Assembly (NCBI GenBank): GCA_039583875.1
Contig: CM077159.1
Span: 104,617,287-104,681,286, forward strand
Reading direction: 5' to 3'
Length of the DNA: 64,000 nt
Source of the DNA: Platanthera guangdongensis
Lineage: Eukaryota; Streptophyta; Magnoliopsida; Asparagales; Orchidaceae
Below are positions 1-9,431 of the stretch, in pieces. The translations under genes were made by a program, and so were the position numbers. Within the stretch, counting starts at the first letter, position 1. Every line of letters starts with the position of its first letter. The notes under the pieces were generated by a model, which searched no databases, was not told the DNA's origin, and saw nothing but the letters and a program-made list of their open reading frames with translations.

Positions 1-507
1 GTGGATGACATGATCATCACAGGGAATTCAGAGGGGGAAGTAGCAAGGCTCAGGGCATAGCTTGCTATATGCTTCGAGATGAAAGACTTGGGAGAGTTGC
101 ATCACTTTCTCGGTCTTGAAGTGGAGAGGAAGGAGTGCGGGGTTCTCATTTGCCAGAAAGGGTATACTGATCGCATTGTGAAGCGGTTCGGCATGGGCGA
201 AGGGAAGAAGTGCTCTACTCCACTAGAATCTGGGCTGAAGCTTCGACGGGATGAGGGAAGGGTTCTTCATGATCCCTTGGTGTTCAGGGCTCTTGTTGGG
301 AGCTTGATTTACCTGACGATTACAAGGACAAACATTGCTTATGCAGTTGGCCGAGTAAGTCGGTATATGGCTGAACCAAGGCAATCTCATCTAGTGGCGG
401 CGAAGGGTATTCTGAAGTATGTCAAGGCTTCTTCTGACATGGGACTCCTCTATAGAAGGGACTCGGAGTTTGCGTTGCTCGGGTACACGGATGCTGACTA
501 TGGCGGT
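1..507 (+). pseudogene. Copia pol relic, reverse transcriptase tail and RNase H, 5' part (host element 0)
   Basis: The window opens inside a Ty1/copia reverse transcriptase: the first codons read VDD of the YVDD catalytic box. They are followed by the usual MKDLGELHHFLGLEV stretch and the start of RNase H, ending at the GYTDADYGG motif. There is an in-frame TAG at 58-60 where the family normally has a sense codon, so the copy is dead. The frame stops at 507 because a SIRE element begins at 508; it resumes without loss at 13670, in the same frame, after the duplicated GCGGT. This is therefore the left half of an older copia copy on the plus strand whose 5' end lies outside the window. The copia lineage is not resolved. 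Confidence 0.9.
503..507. other. Target-site duplication GCGGT, left copy
   Basis: GCGGT lies immediately before the TG that opens the SIRE element at 508. The same five bases follow the closing CA at 13664 (13665-13669). A 5-bp duplication is the normal integrase footprint of LTR retrotransposons and fixes both element ends exactly. Confidence 0.95.
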
Positions 508-2596
508 TGAAAGATATGGTACCTAAACACCTAGAGGGGGGGGGGGGTGAATAGGTGACCTAATCCTTTTCTAACTTTGTTGGCAGCCAAACAGTTTTAT
601 CACAGATTTCTAAGTAGTCTATTACAGCAATCAGCAATAATCAAACATACACAGCACATTCACAGCACAGCACATAGTGATTTATAGTGGTTCCCCAATC
701 TTTGGGTACATCCACTTTCCCCCTTCGCCTATCTAGCAGTGTACTAGATTCGGCCAAACTTCTCCACTGTCTCAGAACCCAAATAGGTTCCTACACCTCA
801 GGCCCAAAGCCTTACACCTCAGCTTTCTTCAAAGCCTACACTCAGCCACAAAGGCCTACACTCAGCCACCCAGGCCTACACTCAGCCAATCAAGGCCTAC
901 ACTCAGAGTTCTTCAACTCCTACACTCAGGCTATCATGCCCTACCCTCAGCCTTTATAAATTTAGGCTTACAATGCACTCAGATCCAAAGATCCTACAAG
1001 TTAAAATAGTATTACAACAAATAACTCAACAACTCAGAAAATAAGAGAGGAGTTGTGAGTTTCTTGCTGAGTTCTTGGAAGAACTCAGATAGATCCAAAC
1101 AGACTTAGCTTCCTTCAAAGCTTCTTGAGTAGAACTGAATAAGTCTGAATCCTCTGCAGTTGTTCCTTGACCTCTGCTTCTTAAGATCCAGATGCCTCTG
1201 AATCCTTCTTCTCAGCCTAGTTCCAAAGACTGAATTCTTGATTGGAGCTCTCTCTCTCCAACTTCTTAGATCTGCAGTTGGACTGCCAGATCTTCTTGTG
1301 TTGATACTATGTGTACCACTTTTCTGATTACTTGAATAATCTGATCAATTACTTCAAATAGCTTCAACAACAGTTTCTGTAAACTGTGAGTGCCTATTTA
1401 TAGGCATTCTTCATGGTAACCGGCTGGTCCGGTTCATAACAGACTTCTGACTTCCCTGACAGTTGCTGTAGACCGGCTGGATCGGCAGCTGTCATGTCAA
1501 CCAGTCACTTCTTGAAATTCTCTAACTGTCAGATAGTGTCGAGACTTTCTGTTCTTAAGTGTCGACACTTATAGACCAAGTGTCGACACATACTGTGTAA
1601 GTGTCGACACAAGTCTACAAGGTGTCGACACAACTCCTTGTATGTCTCGACACAGATTCTTCTGTATGTGTCGACACTGAAATTGAGTGTCGACACAAGT
1701 ACTTGTTCTTCATTCTTTAACTGTATTCTTCTAAGTGTCGACACATCTCTTTTGTGTCGACACAACTTCTTGTGTTGAATCTGTCAAGTGTCGACACTGC
1801 TTCTTGGTGTCGACACAAGTCTTCAATATAGATTCTTCAGCTGAGTGTCGACACATTCCCTTAGTGTCGACACTTGTACTTAGAATATTTTTGTAGATAT
1901 TTCTGTTCTTTGCTAAGTGTCGACACAGCTCCTTGTGTCGACACTTTCTTCCAGTGTTGAGTCTTTAACTGAGTGTCGACATATTGTGCTGGGTGTCGAC
2001 ACTTTCTTCAAGTGTTGACTCTTCTGGTGGTGTGTCGACACATACTTCAAGTGTTGACTCTTCTGGTGGTGTGTCGACACATTGTGTTGAGTGTCGACAC
2101 TTACTTCAAGTGCTGACTCTTCTTCATAGTGTCGACACATTGTGTTGAGTGTCGACACTTGTACTTAGACTCTGCAGACTTTTGCTGAGTGTCGACACAA
2201 CTCCAAGTGTCGACACTTTCTGATGTAGACACAGCTCTTCTAGGTGTCGACACTTCTGCTAAGTGTCGACACTGCCTCTCTGCATTCTTCTTCACTGAGT
2301 GTCGACACAGCTCCTTGTGTCGACACTTTGTGTCTGGTGTCGACTCTTCATTCCAGGTGTCGACACAATGACTCCAAGTGTCGACACTGCTTGTCTGGGT
2401 GTCGACACAAGCTTTCTCAAGTGTCGACACTTTCCCTCTAGGTGTCGACACATGGACTTAGAAAGTTTTAGCTTCAGTCCAGTGAATACCTAACCTGCAC
2501 AAGTAACTCAAACATACATCAAATACATTATGATGTATATCATTGAGATGGGTGAGTCTTCTTCAAATCAGATACATTTGACCAATGTACCCAACA
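508..2596 (-). repeat. 3' LTR of SIRE element 1
   Basis: This 2,089-bp terminal repeat matches 11581-13664 throughout, apart from about 13 substitutions and a G-run of 12 instead of 7 near 536-547. In element orientation it starts TGTTGGGTAC and ends ATATCTTTCA. The U3 part (about 1552-2452) is filled with GTGTCGACAC palindromes. A TATAAATA box reads on the minus strand at 1395-1402. The open frames in this stretch are repeat artefacts. Confidence 0.95.
1552..2452. repeat. GTGTCGACAC palindrome array, U3 of 3' LTR (element 1)
   Basis: About 30 copies of the perfect 10-bp palindrome GTGTCGACAC (SalI core GTCGAC) occur in roughly 900 bp, separated by about 10-40 bp of T/C-rich spacer. It is the same array as in the other LTR; a few units differ by a C-to-T change at the central CG. 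Confidence 0.95.
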
Positions 2597-2610
2597 ATCT
2601 CCCCCTATTT
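2597..2610 (-). other. Polypurine tract of SIRE element 1
   Basis: On the minus strand this reads AAATAGGGGGAGAT directly before the 3' LTR start TGTTGGG, the usual second-strand primer position. The same tract precedes the 3' LTR of element 2 at 63507-63520. Confidence 0.85.
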
Positions 2611-2892
2611 GGAGAAGTCATAACCCTTAGTCAATGATATACACCATTCATAATTAAAAATTACAAAATGATGAAAAGCAGATTATAATCAGCAGGGTTA
2701 ACATGAACATGTAAAACTTCACACATATACACATTCAACATTCCAGAACAAATAAGAAACAAACACATTTCAGAACAATCATACTATATTTATCATATAT
2801 TGTTCTAACATTGTTCCTTATACATTTTCAATGTTGTACAAAAATGTTTTTCATTTAAAAGATTACAACAAGCTTCAAGTTTAATTCCTAAT

Positions 2893-5745
2893 CTATTTCT
2901 GATCAGGTTCTTTGATAACAATTCCTTTTCCAGCTTTAACTTGAGCTTTGACAGCAGCAGTAGCAGTAGGCTCAGCATCAGCAGGCTTCTTGCCTTTTGA
3001 GTCCTTCTTCTTTTGTTCTTCAGCCTTGATTTTCTGTCTCTCAAAATAATGATAGGGCTTAGGAAAGTACTTGCTAGGCTCCACTGCAGTAGGAGGTAGC
3101 TTTCCTAACTTAGCCTTTCTTCTGTACTGGACAATGGCTTCCTGCCTGATCTCATGCTTCCTCCATTCAGCTTCTGAGAACCACTTGTTTCTATCAGTAG
3201 TGTTGTCTTTAGCAGCTTTCCAGGCAGTTAGAATGATATTTCTAGAGGTAGGGCTCCACTGTTCAAAATCTGGCTTTTGTTCTGCTAGTTCCCTAAACCT
3301 CTTCTTTGACAGGCTTGTCTCTTCTTCTTTGTCCAAAGCCTCTTGCATAGCTGCTGTTATAGGTTGAACAACCTTTTCTAAATGGACATTGTCCTTGCCC
3401 CCAGATGGGCTATACATAGTGCTCACCTCTGCATGAATCATTTCAAAATCTGGAGGTGGATTAATGACTTGAGCTACTTCTTGTGGCTCACCTCCAAAAT
3501 AGGCAGGGTTCAGTCCAGATTCAGCAACTTCATTGTCATCACACAGGGGAGGATATCCAAGTGTAGCCCTGATTGAATTTGATATCCATTTTGCATGCTC
3601 AGAACTTGCCTTGACTAACACTCTCTCCCCCTTTATGACTTCTTGGGCCACATGGTCTCTTACATCATCCTTTTGGAATCTAATCTGACTATCCAAATAC
3701 CTGATTCCATCCTTAAAATAAGGTCTAAGCTTTGTAAGTTGTTCAGAGATTGCTTTCTGGAAATCTTGTATAGCAGTTTTGACAGCAGTAATCTCAGCTT
3801 GAAAGATTTTATCAAAATCAGCCTTTGTAGCAGCAGTAGATGTAGATGGTTCAGCAGACTTATTCTTCAATTCAGTTACTATAGCATTGTGGGAGGCAGT
3901 TAAATTATCATTCATTCTCAACTGATTCTCCAGCACATAGCCTTGCTTCAGTGCTATATCATCTACTTGATACTTTATCTTCTCTTGGTGAGTTGCCAGA
4001 TAGACCACTGTATTACCACCCTTTGAAAAACATTCAGTCATCTCCTGTTTATTAAGGTTCATTTCAAACCTTATTGACTTGATTTCCTGTGCCAGATCAA
4101 ATTGTAGGGTCTTGTGCCCTTCATCAACATAAGTCTCTATAGCCTTCCTTTGCTCATCCAGCTTGATCTGTAGTGCAAGCAGTAAAGCACTATAGTCAGC
4201 AGTTGGAGCTTGCTGAACTATGGGCTGTGGGGCAATGGATTGGAGGGCTTGCTTGTAGCTCTGACTTCTTCTTTTGAAGATAAACAATTTCTTCATCTTA
4301 GCCCTAGCACTCTCCTCATCTTCAGAGGCAGAGGTGCTGGCAATCTCAACCCTATCCTTAGGGCTTTGTGGTTTTTCAGCTTGCACATCTAGTGCCTTCT
4401 CAGTGTCTAGCCTTAAAGGCTCTTCCAGAACTGCCATGTGCTCCCCCTCAGCAGCAGCACCCTTCTCTTCAGCAGCAGCAACCTTATCCATGTCAAAGTC
4501 CTCTTGATCTAAATTCAGAAAGAGGTCTTCCATTGTGTATTCAGGAGGTGACTGTGCAGGAGAAGTACTTGGTTCTTCAACTACTTGAGTAGTATCTGGA
4601 ACATTTTGCACAACAGCAGATGTGTCTTCAAGACCAACATCTGGAGCTTGGCTAGGTAGCTGAGTTTGCTGAGGAACATCAGACAAATCAGCATCTTCAA
4701 TAAGATATTCTAAAGTTTTTAAGTCAGTGAGTACCTCTTGGATAATGAGGGTGGCTTGCTCACTGTCCAGAGTAGATGTTTCTTCTACTGCTGGAAGCTC
4801 CCCCTGGCTGTGATCCCTATGGATGGGGCTAGCTGGAGGCAGCTCCCCCTGGATCTCAGCTTCATCTTGAGGAGCAGGAGTCTTCTCTGCAGCCACTTCT
4901 TCATGGTCATCAGGTGTGAAAACAACCTGTTCTTCACTATCAGAACTGCTGGAGGACTCTTCTGTCACAGCAGCAGTCTTTCTCTTCTTCCTGGGAGGAG
5001 TAACTTTCTCAGAAACTGGCTTCTCAGGGGTAGGCATGTCCTTTGACAATACCCTTTCCCATCTAGAAAATATTCTTGAATCCATCTTCCTCATGTGATT
5101 GATCTTACTTCCAGCTGCATTGCTCATGACCTCTGGTATTGTACGAGCCAGGTAGAGACTTATAAGTCTGCCCAGATTGGGCTTCTTCAGACTTTCCTTG
5201 ATCTTTTCATAGATGACCAATGACCAATCTGTTTTTAGGGTGAAGATGATTCTTGTCATGATATTGAACATTGAGGATGACACCCTGTCATGCCCTCCAG
5301 GTTTACTGAGAATGACCTTTCCCACTATTTCAGACATGAATTTCCCTTGATTATTCATGCCTTTCCTGTTAAAGACTGATCCTACCTTCATCTTTGGATC
5401 CAGTCCACACCAAGTAAGAGCTTCCCTGGTCTTTGAAGCAGTTACTTCCTCTTCATCATGTGCTTTAGGTAGCTGGAGTACCTTTCTCAGATTCTTTGGT
5501 GAAACTTTGACCTTAGTCCCATGAACTCTGGATTTGATCCTGAATCCAGAGTCATCTACAGCAGCTCCATGGAGGAATTCAAGAACTTCCTTTTTCCAAA
5601 TCTTCGTTGGTTCTGAAGTCAAGTATTCCAATCCAGAATCAGCAATTAGGGTTACTACCGCCTTGAGTTCTTGATCAGCTTCATCGAATGCACCTCGCAC
5701 GAGCTCATAGCCTTCGTTAACATTCTCCTCGAGCTTGGGAGCCAT
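2893..5745 (-). CDS. Third ORF of SIRE element 1, 950-aa putative nuclear protein
   Basis: The ATG at 5743-5745 (MAPKLEENVNEGYEL) is chosen because the same start occurs at 60402 in element 2; the open frame extends further upstream only through palindrome repeats. Layout by eye: residues 1-210 form a conserved domain resembling the putative plant transposon protein domain found in many plant elements (motif VKVSPKNLRKVLQLP). A basic NLS-like PPRKKRK follows, then a Ser run and acidic, proline-rich linker. Next come predicted coiled coils around LLALQIKLDEQRKAIE, a conserved C-terminal block (YPPLCDD, FEQWSPTSRNII) and a Lys-rich tail. I see no signal peptide and no membrane span, so an envelope role is unsupported. 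It lies after pol, behind its own palindrome array and TATA box. Function unknown; a DNA-binding or regulatory role is inference. Confidence 0.85.
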   Translation of the reverse strand: MAPKLEENVNEGYELVRGAFDEADQELKAVVTLIADSGLEYLTSEPTKIWKKEVLEFLHGAAVDDSGFRIKSRVHGTKVKVSPKNLRKVLQLPKAHDEEEVTASKTREALTWCGLDPKMKVGSVFNRKGMNNQGKFMSEIVGKVILSKPGGHDRVSSSMFNIMTRIIFTLKTDWSLVIYEKIKESLKKPNLGRLISLYLARTIPEVMSNAAGSKINHMRKMDSRIFSRWERVLSKDMPTPEKPVSEKVTPPRKKRKTAAVTEESSSSSDSEEQVVFTPDDHEEVAAEKTPAPQDEAEIQGELPPASPIHRDHSQGELPAVEETSTLDSEQATLIIQEVLTDLKTLEYLIEDADLSDVPQQTQLPSQAPDVGLEDTSAVVQNVPDTTQVVEEPSTSPAQSPPEYTMEDLFLNLDQEDFDMDKVAAAEEKGAAAEGEHMAVLEEPLRLDTEKALDVQAEKPQSPKDRVEIASTSASEDEESARAKMKKLFIFKRRSQSYKQALQSIAPQPIVQQAPTADYSALLLALQIKLDEQRKAIETYVDEGHKTLQFDLAQEIKSIRFEMNLNKQEMTECFSKGGNTVVYLATHQEKIKYQVDDIALKQGYVLENQLRMNDNLTASHNAIVTELKNKSAEPSTSTAATKADFDKIFQAEITAVKTAIQDFQKAISEQLTKLRPYFKDGIRYLDSQIRFQKDDVRDHVAQEVIKGERVLVKASSEHAKWISNSIRATLGYPPLCDDNEVAESGLNPAYFGGEPQEVAQVINPPPDFEMIHAEVSTMYSPSGGKDNVHLEKVVQPITAAMQEALDKEEETSLSKKRFRELAEQKPDFEQWSPTSRNIILTAWKAAKDNTTDRNKWFSEAEWRKHEIRQEAIVQYRRKAKLGKLPPTAVEPSKYFPKPYHYFERQKIKAEEQKKKDSKGKKPADAEPTATAAVKAQVKAGKGIVIKEPDQK

Positions 5746-5769
5746 TAGGGTTTGGAGATTTAGTCTTGA

Positions 5770-6235
5770 GAAAAGAGAAATGTCGACACAAGAGTTTTGG
5801 TCTCGAAACTTTGAAAGCGTGTCGACAATCAAAGACAGAACCCTATTTATACCTTTCTGATTTGAAGTCGAACAGGCGGGATGGATAACTAAAAATGTGT
5901 CGACACTGTCAATAAGTGTCGACACTGACTTATAATGTCTCGACACACATGTGTCGACACAAGTTTAGTCAACAGATATCATGTGTCGACACATGTTTAT
6001 GTGTCGACACCACTCTACTCGACGAATAGTCGAGACTTTACTTAGAAAATTCTGAGTAAAACTTAAGTGTCGACACCACATTGGATGTGTCGACACCTAC
6101 TCGACATGTGTCGACACTAACATTCTGAAGTGTCGACACCAACATCCTAGATGTGTCGACACCTTTTTCCTGAAGTGTCGACACTTTTATTCTGTGTCGA
6201 CATAGACTTGTCTATGTGTCGACACCTTTTTACTT
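5770..6235. repeat. Internal GTGTCGACAC palindrome array upstream of ORF3 (element 1)
   Basis: About 15 copies of GTGTCGACAC or one-base variants lie in the gap between the end of pol (6259) and the ORF3 start (5745). The motif is the one filling the LTR U3, but the surrounding sequence is not an LTR copy. A TATA box sits inside the ORF3-proximal end. Element 2 keeps the same arrangement at 59983-60260 and 60320-60365. Confidence 0.92.
5846..5853 (-). promoter_or_regulatory. Candidate internal TATA box for ORF3
   Basis: On the minus strand GGTATAAATAGG lies about 100 nt before the ORF3 ATG. Element 2 has GGTATAAATAGG at the same distance (60295-60302 to 60402), despite clear divergence elsewhere in the gap. 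The same box type follows the array in the LTR. Use as a promoter is inferred from position and conservation. Confidence 0.6.
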
Positions 6236-6258
6236 AGTCAATTTTCTATTCTGTAAAC

Positions 6259-9200
6259 TTAGTCTAAGTTTATCATACCTAGTTCAATTTTGAATCTATT
6301 AAACTTAGCTTCTTCTAAGGGCTTAGTAAACATGTCAGCTATCTGATTATCAGTTTTAACATATTCAAGTGCAATATCATTTCTTTCTACATGCTCCCTA
6401 AGAAAGTGATATTTAATCTCAATATGTTTTGTTCTACTATGAGATACAGGGTTGTTAGCTATTGAAATAGCACTTGTAGAATCACAGTAAAGTGGAGTTC
6501 TACTTACCTGAAATCCATAGTCCACTAGCTGATGTTGAATCCATAGAAGTTGAGCACAGCAACTTCCTGCAGCTACATATTCTGACTCAGCTGTGGAGAT
6601 AGCCACACTAGTCTGCTTTTTGCTGCTCCATGAAATTATTCTTCCACCTAGGAATTGACAGGTTCCAGTTGTGCTCTTTCTATCCTCTTTGCATCCTGCA
6701 AAGTCTGCATCTGTATAACCTGTTAGATCAAAATCTCCATTCCTAGGGTACCAGAGGCCTAGATAGGGAGTGCCCTTTAGATATCTCAATATTCTTTTGA
6801 CAGCAGTCAAGTGAGACTCTTTAGGGCAGGCTTGATACCTAGCACAAACACATGTAGCATACATAATGTTAGGCCTACTTGCAGTCAAGTATAGTAAGGA
6901 GCCAACTATCCCTCTATACAAGGTTTCATCTACAGGTTTCCCTGCATCATCCTTGCTAAGAGACATACTTGACCCCATAGGAGTCTTCATGGTACTGGAT
7001 GAATCCATACCATATTTCCTTATGAGTTCTAGGGTGAACTTGGACTGACATATGGACAAGCCACTTTCAGTCTGTTTAACTTGGAGACCCAAGAAAAACT
7101 TTAGCTCTCCCATACTACTCATCTCAAATTGACTTTGCATAAGCTTTGCAAACTTTTTGCAAAGGCTACTTTCAGTAGACCCAAATATAATGTCATCTAC
7201 ATATATTTGGACAAGTATGACTTTGCCTCTAGATTCCCTAAGGAATAGAGTCTTATCTATTTTCCCCTTGTGAACTTGTTCTCAATGAGAAAACTAGATA
7301 GGGTTTCATACCAAGCTCTAGGAGCTTGTTTTAACCCATACAATGCTTTCCTAAGTCTATAGACATAATGAGGTTGAGTTGGATCAACAAAACCTGATGG
7401 CTGCTCCACATAGACTTCTTCCTTAAGATTACCATTTAAGAATGCTGACTTGACATCCATTTGGTATACCTTGAATCCTTGATAGGTTGCATAGGCCAAG
7501 AACATCCTTATGGCCTCCAGTCTGGCTACTGGGGCAAAGGTTTGATCAAAATCAATACCTTCTTCTTGCCTATATCCTTTTGCAACCAGTCTTGCTTTAT
7601 TCTTTATGATGACCCCTTGTTCATCTAACTTATTTCTGTAGATCCACTTAGTTCCTATAACATTGTGGTCTTTAGGCTTTGGAACCAGCTCCCAAACCTT
7701 GCACCTTTTGAACTGATTAAGTTCTTCTTGCATAGCTTCAGTCCACTGTGGATCTTGTATAGCTTCTTCAAATTTCTTAGGTTCTATTTGAGACAGAAAA
7801 CTAGAATATACTGCAGCATTCTGATTTCTGCTCCTTGTCTGAACTCCTTGTCTTGGATCTCCAATAATCAGCTCTACTGGATGATCTCTTAGATGCCTGT
7901 TGGCTGGTGGCATCCTAACTTCAGGTTGAGCTTCTTCAGTATCTGCATCATGCTGTACTTCTTGTATTTCTTCAGCTATTGGCACATGTAGTTCTCCCCC
8001 TGGACAACTGCTATTGCCTTCTACTTGCTGTCTTTCAGCAGGCATCTCTTCTATAGTAAGCTTGTCCAATTTCTTTGTCAAACCTGTGGGGCTGCATACA
8101 TTGCTAGACAACTCATTGTTAATAAGTTTTGTCTCATCAAAAACTACATGCACAGTCTCCTCTACAACTTGTGTAATCAAGTTGTATACTCTATAAGCCT
8201 TACTATTGTTGTTGTACCCAACAAAAATTCCCTCTTGGGACTTGCCAGCAAACTTAGTTATGTAAGACTTCCCATTGTTAAGTATGAAGCATTTGCAACC
8301 AAAGATCCTAAAATAGGATAGGTTTGGTTTCCTGCCTTTCACTACTTCATAGGGGGTCTTGTTTAGTCTTTTAGTGATGGTAGCCCTATTTACAACATGG
8401 CAAGCAGTGTTAACTGCTTCAGCCCAGAAATACTCTGGCAGTGATGTATCACTAAGTAGGGTTCTACCAGCCTCTATCAAGGTTCTATTCTTCCTCTCAG
8501 CAATGTCATTTTGCTGAGGTGTTCTAGGTGAAGAGAATTCTTGAAATATCCCAAAGTCTTCACATAGTTTTGTCATGCTTTCAGATTGAAACTCAGTACC
8601 ATGGTCACTTCTAATTTTGACCACAGTACTATTTAGTTCATTCTGAATTTGCTTGACAAAGCTGTAGAAGACACTAGGTGTTTCAGATTTCTGCCTTAAG
8701 AAGAACACCCAGGAAAACCTTGAGTAGTCATCAACAACTACAAAGGTATAGACCTTCCTACCTAAGCTGTGAACTGACATTGGACCAAAGAGATCCATAT
8801 GTAAGAGGTATAAGCACCTCACAGCATCTTTGTTCTCAATGCTTTTAAAGGTGGATTTGGTCTGCTTGCCCTTTTGACAAGCTGAGCAAATGCCATCTTT
8901 AACACACTTAACTTGAGGACCATTACTCACTAACTCTTTGCTAAAGAGTTTGCTAATAGTCTTGTAGTTAAGATGAGCTAGCCTCTTGTGCCACTTGACA
9001 CAATGAGAGACTGTCTCATCAGCTACAAGACAAACAGGAGAACCATTGTTCTCAATCATGATGTCTAGACAGTAGACATTCCTCTTTCTATATCCTGTCA
9101 AAATGATCTCTTGATCACTTGACCTCTTGATATGACAACCATTTTTAACAAATGAGATGTCATACCCTACATCACTTAACTGACTTATACTTATAAGGTT

Positions 9201-9431
9201 GTGTTTCAACCCTTTAACATAAGCCACTTGAGTAATGGTAACAAGGTTTGAAGAAATGTTACCAAACCCTTTGATGATTCCTTTTTCAGAACCACCAAAG
9301 GTCACTTTAGGACCATTTTTGATTGGAATGTAGTCCTTCAGTAGTCCCCTTGTTCCAGTCATATGTGTGGAACATCCACTATCCAAGTACCATGTTGGGG
9401 TATGGCCACTTGGATTCACCTGTAAAACAAA
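6259..9431 (-). pseudogene. pol of SIRE element 1 (protease, integrase, RT, RNase H), one frameshift
   Basis: Domains in order: aspartic protease with [10 protein letters not shown], pre-integrase zinc finger (H..H..C..C around [10 protein letters not shown]), integrase core with [19 protein letters not shown] and [13 protein letters not shown], reverse transcriptase with [11 protein letters not shown] and [16 protein letters not shown] box near 7195, and RNase H with YTDADFAG, ending ELGMINLD. The frame breaks near 7257, where a G run has one base fewer than in element 2, giving a stop; the other part starts about there and runs to 6259. The residue before the integrase ERKN motif is Asp-Ile-Ala instead of the Gly-Ile-Ala of element 2, which may weaken the enzyme. 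Pol is in the same frame as gag, separated by one TAA at 9432-9434. Confidence 0.92.

Noticed and set aside
1529..2493. Several open frames on both strands rich in CRH, VST and VDT triplets (also 12597-13561, 49771-50452, 52701-53236, 63612-63973)
   Set aside because: They are the GTGTCGACAC palindrome read in different frames; the unit has no stop in any frame, so long frames appear by chance.
2893..5745. Reading ORF3 as a retroviral-type envelope gene
   Set aside because: No signal peptide, no transmembrane segment, no furin-like site seen; it has a nuclear-type basic motif instead.
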